Shown: one piece after another, positions 32,712 through 40,718 of the stretch
How positions within the stretch are numbered: the stretch's first letter is position 1
Layout: every line of letters begins with the position of its first letter
IMG/VR virus record: IMGVR_UViG_3300035698_019976
Coordinates: 1-51,178 of that record
Length of the DNA stretch: 51,178 nt
From: a virus
Reading direction: 5' to 3' (one strand)
Program-made: the position numbers and the translations under genes
Notes under the pieces: model-generated
The model's input: the letters and a program-made list of their open reading frames with translations, nothing else
The model's database searches: none
What the model was told of the DNA's origin: nothing

Positions 32712-32826
32712 AAAAGATTTTCACCCAAGGCCCTTTACTTTTCAAGACCACTGGCCGATATTCCTAAGTGTGCGGGACGCGACCAGCGGCCCACCCCTAG
32801 ACCTCTGACGGAGATTCCGACCATGA
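32710..32826 (+). repeat. Promoter module copy 1 of 3
   Basis: This non-coding module of about 115 bases is found again at 41135 and 42242 with near 90% identity by eye. It opens with an A-rich/T-rich dyad (AAAAAGATTTTCACCCA) and carries a promoter-like core. It continues with TAAGTGTG, GCGACCAGCGG and CTAGACCTCT, and closes with the ribosome site GACGGAGATTCCGACC and the ATG of the next gene. The copies differ mainly in the spacer after TAAGTGTG. Confidence 0.9.
32734..32762 (+). promoter_or_regulatory. Predicted promoter P1 (TTTACT-17-GATATT)
   Basis: A -35-like TTTACT (32734-32739), a 17-base spacer and a -10-like GATATT (32757-32762) lie in the first repeat module, upstream of the 66-residue gene at 32823. 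Both boxes and the spacing are identical in all three modules. It could be read by the host housekeeping RNA polymerase or by the phage ECF sigma factor. Confidence 0.65.
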
Positions 32827-33023
32827 CCACCCAGCGCCTGTTCAATGAAAAGATGCCGAACACCTACGCCACCGTCGCCAACGCCGAGAAGGCCGTAGCG
32901 AAGAAAGGGTTGTCGGATCGCCGTCACGTGATCGCCGTCGATGCCACGGGGCGCTACTTCGCCGTTTTCATCGGGGAAGGATCCCTCCACGTTATCCACA
33001 TGGGTTTCGCCGTCGCGGCCTAA
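32823..33023 (+). CDS. Small conserved phage protein
   Basis: A 66-residue protein directly downstream of promoter module 1, with a good ribosome site (GGAG). The sequence FNEKMPNTYATVANAEKAVA followed by VIAVDATGRYFAVFIGEG resembles small proteins seen in several phages and is predicted alpha/beta. Function unknown. The dedicated promoter suggests high or timed expression. Confidence 0.75.
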   Translation: MTTQRLFNEKMPNTYATVANAEKAVAKKGLSDRRHVIAVDATGRYFAVFIGEGSLHVIHMGFAVAA

Positions 33024-33056
33024 CTCGCCTCCTCCTCCTCCTCAGAGACCTCTCTT

Positions 33057-33254
33057 ATGATCTGCAGAACCTGCGTCCGTCCCGTCTCCAGCCCCTTCCG
33101 TCTCTATGATGAGCGGGGGCGCGTGTTGTCCGGCTGCGTCGCCGTGGATCATGACGGCCACCTGCTCTCCGGCAGCGACAGTGCGCGGTGGCACGCGCGT
33201 CCCGTCGCACGGAAGCTTCGTGCGGCCTCCACCCCTCTTTCTCCGGAGAACTGA
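33057..33254 (+). CDS. Small CxxC protein, possible zinc finger
   Basis: A 65-residue protein starting at ATG 33057, four bases after a GACCTCT leader. It begins MICRTCVRPVSSPFRLYD (CxxC) and continues with GCVAVDHDGHLLSG and a basic end WHARPVARKLRAA. One CxxC plus a later Cys/His set could bind zinc. Function unknown; it is followed three bases later by the next gene. Confidence 0.65.
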   Translation: MICRTCVRPVSSPFRLYDERGRVLSGCVAVDHDGHLLSGSDSARWHARPVARKLRAASTPLSPEN

Positions 33255-33257
33255 CCC

Positions 33258-33872
33258 ATGTCCAAAGTATCCCATTATGCCGTGCTCCCCAATGGGGGTG
33301 TGTATCGGTGCGCGAAGGCGAGCGATGCCGCCGCTATCCTCACGGCCTTCCCGGCCACGGATCGCGATTTGTCCCAGATCCCGCTCCCGGTACTGGTGAA
33401 GCTCTTCAATAGCGTCCAGCCCGACCGTCCCATCAAGCGCTTCGCAGATCGCGCCACGGCGGAGCGACGCCTAGAAGGTGTGTTGGAGGTGTTGGCCCGT
33501 GCCCCCATGGCCACGCCTCCTGTGGAAGCGCCCCCGGCCACGCCTCCCGTGCCGAAGCACCCTCCGCAGGCAAATACCCCTTCCGCCCCTAAAACACCGG
33601 GAGACGCGAAGCGGGGCGCCAAGATCAAAGCAATCCCGCAGGCCGTCGTGGATCTGGTCACGCGGATGCGCGCCAACGGCGACTCATGGGCCGTGATTGT
33701 AGAGGCGCTGGAGGAGCGTCCCAACTTTCAGCTGCGCATGCGCGCCCTCCTCAAGCAGCACGATCCGTCGTTGGTCCGGGACTTGGGGCCCGGATCGAGT
33801 AACTACGGGAAACGGGCGAAACGGAAGGGCCGCGTGCCGCGCGATCGTGGCGTGCCAATGGAGGCATTTTGA
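33258..33872 (+). CDS. Two-domain protein with Pro-rich linker, possible DNA binding
   Basis: A 204-residue protein with a good GGAG site before ATG 33258. Residues 1-75 form a small conserved-looking domain (LPVLVKLFNSVQPDRPIKRF followed by ADRATAERRL), resembling a domain seen in various phage and plasmid proteins. Residues about 80-115 are a Pro/Ala linker (PPVEAPPATPPVPKHPPQ). Residues 115-170 are helical (IPQAVVDLVTRMRANGDSWA, then VIVEALEE), with helix-turn-helix character, followed by a basic tail (GKRAKRKGRVPRDRG). DNA binding is inferred from these features. Confidence 0.7.
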   Translation: MSKVSHYAVLPNGGVYRCAKASDAAAILTAFPATDRDLSQIPLPVLVKLFNSVQPDRPIKRFADRATAERRLEGVLEVLARAPMATPPVEAPPATPPVPKHPPQANTPSAPKTPGDAKRGAKIKAIPQAVVDLVTRMRANGDSWAVIVEALEERPNFQLRMRALLKQHDPSLVRDLGPGSSNYGKRAKRKGRVPRDRGVPMEAF

Positions 33873-34819
33873 CCACCCCCATTAACATCGTGGGGGCCGG
33901 GATGGCCGGGTTGCTCGCTGCGGAGATATTCCGTGGCGAGTCCGTCACCGTTACCGACGCCCAAGCGTCGCTCCCGGATAATCACGGGGCCCTGTTGCGG
34001 TTCCGTTCGGATGCCGTCGCCCGAGAAACCAAGCAAGACTTCCAGCGTGTCGTTGTGACGAAAGGCGTCAAGGTCCGTCGCGAGGTGCGGAATGTCGCGA
34101 CCATTACCGACATCAACCAGTATGCCCATAAAGTCTCCGGGACGATTGCGGAACGGAGCATTATGAACCTTGACCCGGTGGCGCGATACATCGCGCCGGA
34201 TGACTTTTTGGCACGGCTGGCAGGAAACAAAAAGATTTATTTCAACGAACCATGGACTGCCAATGACTTTAAGTCATTGAGCCGCGCGTCGCCTCCCGTG
34301 ATTAGTACGGTACCGATGCCGATGATGATGAAGCTGGTGGGATGGGATGTGCCGGAGGACGCGTTCCAATGGCGCGCGATCTACTCCGTGACCGGAACGC
34401 TGACGCGCATCCCGGTCAACGTCTTCCAAACGATCTATTACCCGGATCCCGCGTTGCCCTTTTACCGCGCGTCCATTACCGGCAATCGCCTCATCATCGA
34501 ATACCTGACCGACTTCCCCCCGGACTTAGGATGGGTGGGGAAGGTGTTGGAAGATTTTGGGATTCCCCTCGCTGCGCGCGGCGTGGATAATCTTGGGTAC
34601 AAGCGACAGTCGTATGGGAAGTTGGTACGGGCGGATGAGGCGATGCGGCGCGAGTTTATTCTGGCCATGACCGATCAGTACAACTTGTACAGTGTGGGAC
34701 GGTTTGCCACGTGGCGGCAGATCTTGCTCGATGACGTTGTGCAGGACATCCACCTTGTGCGGCGTATGATTATGGAGCGCTCGCATTACACCCGCCACTT
34801 GAGGGCATTTTCCAAATGA
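33869..34819 (+). CDS. FAD/NAD(P)-binding oxidoreductase-like protein
   Basis: A 316-residue protein with an N-terminal Rossmann dinucleotide-binding motif INIVGAGMAGLLAAEIF (about 5-21), as in flavin-dependent oxidoreductases. The start is a TTG at 33869 that overlaps the previous stop as TTGA. The middle and end are not diagnostic (ISTVPMPMMMKLVGWDV; DQYNLYSVGRFATWRQILL), though the latter resembles the FAD-closing motif of amine oxidase or UDP-galactopyranose mutase-like enzymes. Its stop overlaps the ThyX start (ATGA). A role together with ThyX, for example in flavin or modified nucleotide chemistry, is possible. Substrate unknown. Confidence 0.7.
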   Translation: MTTPINIVGAGMAGLLAAEIFRGESVTVTDAQASLPDNHGALLRFRSDAVARETKQDFQRVVVTKGVKVRREVRNVATITDINQYAHKVSGTIAERSIMNLDPVARYIAPDDFLARLAGNKKIYFNEPWTANDFKSLSRASPPVISTVPMPMMMKLVGWDVPEDAFQWRAIYSVTGTLTRIPVNVFQTIYYPDPALPFYRASITGNRLIIEYLTDFPPDLGWVGKVLEDFGIPLAARGVDNLGYKRQSYGKLVRADEAMRREFILAMTDQYNLYSVGRFATWRQILLDDVVQDIHLVRRMIMERSHYTRHLRAFSK

Positions 34820-35697
34820 CGGTCACCCTACTGAGCAGCACCCCGAACGCGTTAGAGGTGCTGCTGTATACCAAAAACACGCGCCTCCAAATGACGGGCC
34901 ATGGCCTCACCGATATCATGGCATGGCCGGAGGAAAAGAAAGCAGAGCAGTTGCGGTATATGCGCAACACCATTCAATCGTCGTGGGAGTTTGTCGATTA
35001 CACGTTCGCCATTGAAGGGGTGACGCGCGCGTTTACCCATCAGCTAGTCCGTCATCGCGTCGGGACTAGCTTTGCCCAACAGACCCAGCGCGGGTTGCAG
35101 ATGGAGGAGGGGTTTGCGTATCTGGCGACGGGCGATATGTCGCGCTCCGGTACGCCGGAGACGAAGCGCAGCGTGCGCACGACGTATGTCCCGGATATTG
35201 ATATCCATCACGGGACCATGGATGACGTATATGCCCAGACGATGGATGCGATTGACGTCTCCTATGACCACCTGCTCCGCCACGGCGCCAATGCGCAGGA
35301 CGCGCGCGGAATCCTCCCAACCAATATCCTGACCAATATTGTCTTCAAGGCGAACCTGCGCACCCTGCACGACATGGCCCTGAAGCGACTCTGCGTCAAG
35401 GCCCAAGGCGAGTTTCAGGATGTCTTCCGCGCGCTGGTCGATGCGGTGGTGGCGATCCATCCGTGGGCGATAGATTTTCTCCGTGTCCAGTGCGCGTGGA
35501 ACGGCACCTGTCTGTTCCCGACGCTCCCGGTAGAAGAATGCCCCGTGAAGCGGCATGTTTATGACCCGCAGGCGTGCGAGAGTTACGGGAGTGCCGCCAA
35601 TCTGCCGGGCAACAATACGCTCCTCCCCCCGGATCAGATCTATCAGATCCACCGGGCCACCCACGCCTCCGTTCAGCCAAAGGTGATTGCGGTATGA
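34816..35697 (+). CDS. thyX: Flavin-dependent thymidylate synthase
   Basis: A 293-residue ThyX-type enzyme, which makes dTMP from dUMP using methylene-tetrahydrofolate and FAD. The signature region reads FTHQLVRHRVGTSFAQQTQR (about residues 73-92). The canonical motif is RHR-x7-S; here the segment has one extra residue and Thr in place of Ser, so it is a divergent ThyX. The C-terminal half has LPTNILTNIVFKANLRTLHD, the usual substrate-binding helix. It is longer than the typical 210-250 residues, with a Cys-containing C-terminal extension. It is coupled by ATGA to both neighbours, the oxidoreductase and the methyltransferase. Confidence 0.88.
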   Translation: MTVTLLSSTPNALEVLLYTKNTRLQMTGHGLTDIMAWPEEKKAEQLRYMRNTIQSSWEFVDYTFAIEGVTRAFTHQLVRHRVGTSFAQQTQRGLQMEEGFAYLATGDMSRSGTPETKRSVRTTYVPDIDIHHGTMDDVYAQTMDAIDVSYDHLLRHGANAQDARGILPTNILTNIVFKANLRTLHDMALKRLCVKAQGEFQDVFRALVDAVVAIHPWAIDFLRVQCAWNGTCLFPTLPVEECPVKRHVYDPQACESYGSAANLPGNNTLLPPDQIYQIHRATHASVQPKVIAV

Positions 35698-36185
35698 CCT
35701 TTCATGATTTTTTCCAGCTGGGCATGAAGCGGACCATCCCCCCATTACGCCCGATGCCGACGGAGGGCATTGTGCTGAACCTTGGGGCAGGGTTCAGTCC
35801 AATCCCTTGTACGCTCGCGCTCGACTATCCGGAATGGAATGCGGAGCGTCAGCCGATTCCGTATGCGGATGGGGAGGTGAGTGGGATTCATGCGTATCAT
35901 TTTCTGGAACACTTTGCGGATCCGAAACTGATCCTGCGCGAAATGCAGCGCGTGCTGAAGCCCGGAGGCATTGCCCAGATCGTGGTGCCGCATTACCGGA
36001 GCGCTATGGCTTCGCATGACTTGGATCATAAGAGCTGGTTCACGGAGGATACATGGCGCCAGACCTTCCACAATCCCTACTATGCGAAGGGGCACGCAGG
36101 ATGGCAGTTTGAGATTGGGTTTAACGTCGTGGCCGGGATTGTGGAACGGAATCTCTGTCTCATGACTCAGCTGATTCGCTTATGA
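35694..36185 (+). CDS. SAM-dependent methyltransferase (class I, type 11)
   Basis: A 163-residue small methyltransferase starting at ATG 35694, overlapping the thyX stop. SAM motif I is IVLNLGAGFSPIP (about 25-37). Then come an acidic LDYPEW, GIHAYHFLEHFADPKLILRE (post-I region) and VLKPGGIAQIVVPHY (motif II/III), as in Methyltransf_11 proteins. The target is unknown. There is no DNA methylase catalytic motif (DPPY/NPPY or PC), so a small molecule, nucleotide or lipid substrate is more likely than DNA. It belongs to the coupled gene run from 33258 to 37520. Confidence 0.8.
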   Translation: MTFHDFFQLGMKRTIPPLRPMPTEGIVLNLGAGFSPIPCTLALDYPEWNAERQPIPYADGEVSGIHAYHFLEHFADPKLILREMQRVLKPGGIAQIVVPHYRSAMASHDLDHKSWFTEDTWRQTFHNPYYAKGHAGWQFEIGFNVVAGIVERNLCLMTQLIRL

Positions 36186-36676
36186 GCACGCGTCAATGGG
36201 CTATGATTGATCTTGATGGAACGCTGAGCGATTGCACCCATCGCGCTGCCTATGCGGCGGTTGCCCGGAGGCCGGGACTGACGCGCGCCCATCGGAATGC
36301 GGCGTGGAAGGCCTTCCATGCGCGCTGTGTCGATGATCCGCCGCATGAGGCGGAATGCGAGCTGGTGCGCGTGTGGGTGGCCGCCGGACATGGGGTGGTG
36401 TATGTGACGGGACGCACCAATGACTTCCGGGCAGAAACGGAGGCATGGCTGCACCGGTGGGAGGTGCCGGCAGGCGATCACTTGATGATGCGGCCCCCGG
36501 ATTCTACCGCCCTGAATACGGACTACAAACGCTTGGTCTATGAACACATCTGGTCCAGCGCCATTATTCCCTTCGGCCAGCGCGTGGACTTCGTGATGGA
36601 GGATGATGACCGGCTTGTCGAGATGTGGCGTGCCATGGGCCTGACCTGCCTGCAGCCGCGACGGAGTAGCCACTAA
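36182..36676 (+). CDS. HAD-type phosphatase (PNKP 3'-phosphatase-like)
   Basis: A 164-residue HAD-superfamily phosphatase. Motif I is MIDLDGTLSDCTHR (about 8-21), with the DxDGT nucleophile. Motif II is VVYVTGRTNDFRAETEAWL. The lysine motif is in NTDYKRLVYEHIW and the acidic motif in FVMEDDDRLVEMWRAMGLTC. The last two closely resemble the 3'-phosphatase domain of T4 polynucleotide kinase (PseT), but no kinase domain is attached. It may clean 3' ends of nicked DNA or RNA, or dephosphorylate nucleotides. Confidence 0.8.
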   Translation: MSTRQWAMIDLDGTLSDCTHRAAYAAVARRPGLTRAHRNAAWKAFHARCVDDPPHEAECELVRVWVAAGHGVVYVTGRTNDFRAETEAWLHRWEVPAGDHLMMRPPDSTALNTDYKRLVYEHIWSSAIIPFGQRVDFVMEDDDRLVEMWRAMGLTCLQPRRSSH

Positions 36677-36987
36677 TGCCGAAGGTCCACCTATCGGTTC
36701 CGGAGCTGCTAGAGAAGGCGTCTGACACCTTTACGGAGCGTGGCGACACGTATGGCGATAGCGTCCATCGCTTCGGGGCGACGATGGCGGCGTTGTTCCC
36801 GGACGGCATCACGCTCCACGGCGCACAGGACTGGGATCGGATGGGCTTGCTGGTCCAGATCGTGTCCAAGCTCACGCGCTATGTCAATGATTTTCAAACG
36901 CCCCATCTCGACTCCATCCATGACATGGGCGTCTATGCGTTCATGCTTGAGGCGGAAGATACCAAACTCCCTGACCCCTTCTCATGA
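36676..36987 (+). CDS. DUF6378/MazG-like nucleotide pyrophosphohydrolase-related protein
   Basis: A 103-residue all-helical protein. The pattern FTERGDTYGDSVHRFGATMA, then VQIVSKLTRYVNDFQTPHLD and SIHDMGVYAFML matches the small DUF6378 phage family, related to MazG-like NTP pyrophosphohydrolases (E/D helices that bind Mg). Members are thought to adjust nucleotide pools. The ATG shares an A with the previous TAA (TAATG), and the stop overlaps the DnaQ start (ATGA). Confidence 0.75.
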   Translation: MPKVHLSVPELLEKASDTFTERGDTYGDSVHRFGATMAALFPDGITLHGAQDWDRMGLLVQIVSKLTRYVNDFQTPHLDSIHDMGVYAFMLEAEDTKLPDPFS

Positions 36988-37520
36988 TTGTCTTTGACAC
37001 GGAAACCACAGGCCTGATCGGCAATCCGGCGATGCCGCTCGCGGATCAGCCCTACATCATCGAGCTGGCCGCCATTAAGCTCGATGATGAAACGTTGGAG
37101 GAAGTAGAACGGCTTCACCTCCTCGTGAAGCCGCCGATGGCGCTGCCGCAAAAGATCATCGACATCACCCGTATCACGGACGATATGTTGACGGACGCTC
37201 CTCCCTTTACCAAGGTGATCCTTCAGCTGGCAAACTTTTTCGTTGGCGAGCGGAAATGCGTTGCGCACAATTGTAGCTTTGACATCGGGATGCTCAAGCT
37301 TGAACTCCGCCGTCAGGACTGGGTCACGAGATTCCCGTGGCCCTTTTGGCATCTGTGTACCGTGGAGCTCAATATGGACATCAAAGGCCGTCGCATGAAG
37401 TTGGGCGATCTGTACACGCACGTAACGGGCAAGACGATTGCGGGCGCGCATCGGGCGATGACCGATGTAGAGGCCTTGGTGGAGGTGGTGCGATGGATGC
37501 GCACGGAACACAAACTCTAA
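36984..37520 (+). CDS. DnaQ-like DEDDh 3'-5' exonuclease
   Basis: A 178-residue exonuclease of the Pol III epsilon type. Motif I is IVFDTETTG (about 2-10), motif II CVAHNCSFDIGML (about 91-103) and motif III GAHRAMTDVEALVEV (about 153-167), giving the DEDDh catalytic set. It is short, with no clamp-binding or alpha-binding tail evident. Encoded two small genes before the family C polymerase, it very likely serves as its proofreading subunit. Its end overlaps the start of a small membrane protein gene. Confidence 0.9.
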   Translation: MIVFDTETTGLIGNPAMPLADQPYIIELAAIKLDDETLEEVERLHLLVKPPMALPQKIIDITRITDDMLTDAPPFTKVILQLANFFVGERKCVAHNCSFDIGMLKLELRRQDWVTRFPWPFWHLCTVELNMDIKGRRMKLGDLYTHVTGKTIAGAHRAMTDVEALVEVVRWMRTEHKL

Positions 37521-37660
37521 CGCAAAATCCGTTTCAGGATCCGCCAGCCTTCCCTGCGGTGCGCGCGGAAGGGGCTGGCACGGGAGGATGGTGGGGCGTG
37601 TTCTGGTTTGGACTACTGGTGCTCTTGGTAATGATGCTTCCTCCACGGAATACAAAATGA
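37493..37660 (+). CDS. Small single-TM protein
   Basis: A 55-residue protein starting at ATG 37493 inside the end of the exonuclease gene. A polar Gln/Pro/Gly N-terminal half (TQNPFQDPPAFPAV) is followed by one hydrophobic helix (WWGVFWFGLLVLLVMMLPP) and a short basic end. Its stop overlaps the next start as ATGA. Function unknown; it may be an early membrane protein that affects the host envelope. Confidence 0.65.
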   Translation: MDAHGTQTLTQNPFQDPPAFPAVRAEGAGTGGWWGVFWFGLLVLLVMMLPPRNTK

Positions 37661-37854
37661 CGATACCGATGAAAGTAGTGATCATGCTCTGGCTCCTTCA
37701 CTGGATTGGCCAAGGCATCTTGCGACCGCTCGAAATGCACCCGCAACCATCGCACCAACTCCAGCGTCAACGGGACGGCGTGCGAAGCGTCCTGCATGGG
37801 CTTCGGATTGTGATTGTGATACTGGCCCTGCTCGTGCTCATACCCCTCCGCTGA
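37657..37854 (+). CDS. Small two-TM protein
   Basis: A 65-residue protein with two hydrophobic helices (VVIMLWLLHWIGQGIL near the start and IVIVILALLVLIPL at the end), linked by a polar, His/Gln/Arg-rich loop. The start ATG 37657 overlaps the previous stop. Its stop overlaps the polymerase ATG (TGATG), so polymerase translation may depend on it. Function unknown. Confidence 0.65.
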   Translation: MTIPMKVVIMLWLLHWIGQGILRPLEMHPQPSHQLQRQRDGVRSVLHGLRIVIVILALLVLIPLR

Positions 37855-40718
37855 TGCTGCCGGTATTGCGCCTCCGTACTGAGTTTAGCTTTCGGCGTGC
37901 TTATGGCCCGATTCACATGGTGGTCGATCACCTGAAGCAGCATCACGTCACGACGGCGGCCATCACGGACTTAAATGGAACGTGGGGCCACGTCGCATGG
38001 AGTAAGGCGTGCGCGAAGGCTGGCATCCGTCCTATCTTTGGCGTGGAGCTATCGGTGGTGCCGAACGCCACTGTGCGGGAAAAGCAACAGACGGCACAAG
38101 TGGTCCTGCTCGCGCGCAATGCCGAAGGGCTGCGCGAGTTGTACGGACTAACGACACGGGCCAATAGCACGGCCCAGTTTTATTACTTCCCTCGCCTTGA
38201 TTATCAAGACCTCCTACTGACCTCAGATGATCTGATTGTGGCATGGGGTCCGGGCACCCTTATGGATCGCGTGGTAGCGCGTCCGTCCCATGTGCTGTTG
38301 TTGACGCCGAGCAATGCCAGTTGGAACCGTCGTGCGATGCGCGAGGGCGAGTGGATGAAGATTGTGGCGAGCGAGAATCACTATCTGGTGCCGGAGGATA
38401 AGGCAGCCTATGAGATTCTTGCTGCCCGAGAGGTGGTGTCCCGGCCAACGCCGATGCACTGGCTTGATGAGGCGGCATTAGAACTCTCGGTGCCCGAAGC
38501 GACGGAGGCCGTCTATCGTGACACGGCCTCCGTCGCGGCCATGTGTACGGCGACGCTCGCCCCTGCCCGCAATATCGAGATTACGGTGCCCGATACGTTG
38601 TATGAGCAATGCCTCGCAGGCGCGACGGCGCGCGGCCTGCCGGTAACGGGGGAGGCGTTTATTGATCCGGTGTATCGCGCACGCCTTGCGCGCGAGTTAG
38701 ACCTGATTGAGCAGAAGGGGTTCACGGATTATTTCAACCTTGTCGGCGATATGGTGCGATGGGCAAAGCAGCACATGCTCGTGGGCCCGGCGCGCGGATC
38801 GAGTGCGGGAAGCTTAGTGTGCTACTTGCTGGCCATTACTGACGTAGATCCGATTGTGCATGACTTAATGTTTGAGCGCTTTATTGATGTCACGCGCCAC
38901 GACATCCCGGATATTGATATTGACTTTCAAGATGACCGGCGCGAAATGGTATTTGAGTATTTGCGGACCACCTACGGGGCCGCGCGCGTGGGACGGATTG
39001 GAACGGTGGCCCGTCTCAAGGCCAAGTCGAGTTTAGGAGATGTCGCCAAGGCGCTCCATATCCCCATCTGGGAGATCCGCAACCTGCAGGATGCCGTGAT
39101 TGAGCGGAGTACCGGCGACGCACGCGCGCAGTTTGCGGTACTGGATGCACTGGAGACACTCGATGTAGGCCGGAAGCTGATTGCGAAGTATCCCGGCATG
39201 CGTCTTGCCGCGAAGCTTGAATCACACGCCCAGCATACGGGGAAGCACGCGGCAGGCATTATCGTCTCCCAAGATCCCATTCAATACTTCTGCTCTATCG
39301 ACAACGCCGGACAGGCACAGATTGATAAGAAAGATGCCGAAGTATTGAACATGCTAAAGATTGATGCGCTAGGACTCCGGACGTTGAGCATTATTCAGGA
39401 CACGCTCGATCAGATCGGTCAAACGCGCGAGTGGCTGGTGACGCACTCGTTGCAGGATCCTGAAGCCTTTGATGTCCTGAACCAAGAGCGATGGAGCGGC
39501 ATTTTCCAATATGAGGGATATGCGCTGCAGTCGCTGTGCCGACAGATGAAGGTGCAGAGCTTTGATGATCTGCAGGTGATTGGGGCGCTTGCCCGTCCCG
39601 GCCCCTTGCACTGCGGGGCTGCGAATGATTTTATTGAGCGACGTACCGGGAAGCTGTCGGTGACCTTTCTTCACCCCTTAGCAGAACCCTCTACCCGGTC
39701 CACGTATGGGATTGTTATTTACCAAGAGCAAGTCATGGCCCTCTGCCGCGATGTGGGGCAGCTCTCGTGGGAGGATGTGTCAACGCTCCGGCGTGCGATG
39801 AGTAAGAGTTTGGGGGATGAGTTCTTTAACAACTACTGGGAGCGCTTCGCAAAAGGGGCCGCAGACCATGGCATTGCCGGAGTAGAAGCGCGCCGGATTT
39901 GGGATAAGATTTGCACCTTTGGCTCATGGGCGTTTAACAAATCCCATTCCGTCAGCTATGGCCTGATCAGCTACTGGTGCTGTCTGCTCAAGGCGCATTA
40001 TCCGTTAGCCTTTGCGGCCGCATCGCTGCGGAATGAAAAGAGTAATGAGCAGGGGGTAAACATTTTGCGCGATCTGTCGCGGGAAGGGTTTGCCTATGTG
40101 CCGGTTGATCCGGCCCACTCTGAACTCCACTGGAGTGTACACGACGGCAAGTTGTTGGGCGGCTTGACGAACATCAAGGGCGTTGGCGAGAGTAAGGCGC
40201 GTGACATTCTGCTCCGGCGCAAAGAGGGCCGCGCGTTGCTCCCCGGTCAGCGAAAGCTACTCAGCGATCCGCGCACGCCGTATGATGACATATTCCCGGC
40301 CCAACGTCGCTTTGGCGCGATTTATGAAAATCCACGGGCCCATCGCGTCACCTCAGGGCCTGTCACGGAGATCCGCCATATTGGCGATCCGGGCGAGTAT
40401 GTGTTCATTGGGCAGCTGAAGGAAAAAAATCTGCGCGATATGAATGAATATCACAGCGTCGTGAAGCGGGGAGGCCGGATGATTAAAGTGGATCCGTTAT
40501 TCCTGAACATGGTGTTGGAGGATGATACCGGGAGCATCATCGCTCGCATTGCCCGCAAGGACTACAAGCGGTGGGGGTTCCCATTAATCGAGCAAGCAAA
40601 GATTGATGATTGGTTTTTGTGGCGCGGCACGCTGAAGGATGATGGGTGGCGCGTGGTCAATATCCAACGCTGGCGTTGCCTTGAAGATCCGCCCCACCCT
40701 TTAGCCCCCGTGATATGA
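37854..40718 (+). CDS. dnaE: Family C DNA polymerase (DnaE-like alpha subunit)
   Basis: A 954-residue bacterial-type replicative polymerase, shorter than E. coli DnaE (1160). The N-terminal PHP domain (about 1-200) begins RLRTEFSFRRAYGPIHMVVD, with TDLNGTWGH where active PHP domains have TDHG, so its metal site looks lost. The palm shows VGPARGSSAGSLVCYL (about 310-325), IPDIDIDFQDDRRE with two catalytic Asp (about 350), GKHAAGIIVS and LKIDALGLRTL with the third Asp (about 502). The C terminus has a GVGESKARDILLRR helix-hairpin-helix and an OB-like end. No clamp or clamp loader is encoded. Confidence 0.93.
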   Translation: MLPVLRLRTEFSFRRAYGPIHMVVDHLKQHHVTTAAITDLNGTWGHVAWSKACAKAGIRPIFGVELSVVPNATVREKQQTAQVVLLARNAEGLRELYGLTTRANSTAQFYYFPRLDYQDLLLTSDDLIVAWGPGTLMDRVVARPSHVLLLTPSNASWNRRAMREGEWMKIVASENHYLVPEDKAAYEILAAREVVSRPTPMHWLDEAALELSVPEATEAVYRDTASVAAMCTATLAPARNIEITVPDTLYEQCLAGATARGLPVTGEAFIDPVYRARLARELDLIEQKGFTDYFNLVGDMVRWAKQHMLVGPARGSSAGSLVCYLLAITDVDPIVHDLMFERFIDVTRHDIPDIDIDFQDDRREMVFEYLRTTYGAARVGRIGTVARLKAKSSLGDVAKALHIPIWEIRNLQDAVIERSTGDARAQFAVLDALETLDVGRKLIAKYPGMRLAAKLESHAQHTGKHAAGIIVSQDPIQYFCSIDNAGQAQIDKKDAEVLNMLKIDALGLRTLSIIQDTLDQIGQTREWLVTHSLQDPEAFDVLNQERWSGIFQYEGYALQSLCRQMKVQSFDDLQVIGALARPGPLHCGAANDFIERRTGKLSVTFLHPLAEPSTRSTYGIVIYQEQVMALCRDVGQLSWEDVSTLRRAMSKSLGDEFFNNYWERFAKGAADHGIAGVEARRIWDKICTFGSWAFNKSHSVSYGLISYWCCLLKAHYPLAFAAASLRNEKSNEQGVNILRDLSREGFAYVPVDPAHSELHWSVHDGKLLGGLTNIKGVGESKARDILLRRKEGRALLPGQRKLLSDPRTPYDDIFPAQRRFGAIYENPRAHRVTSGPVTEIRHIGDPGEYVFIGQLKEKNLRDMNEYHSVVKRGGRMIKVDPLFLNMVLEDDTGSIIARIARKDYKRWGFPLIEQAKIDDWFLWRGTLKDDGWRVVNIQRWRCLEDPPHPLAPVI

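Noticed and set aside
35694-36185. DNA methyltransferase for restriction evasion
   Set aside because: The protein lacks the DPPY/NPPY or Pro-Cys catalytic motifs of DNA methylases and is only 163 residues.
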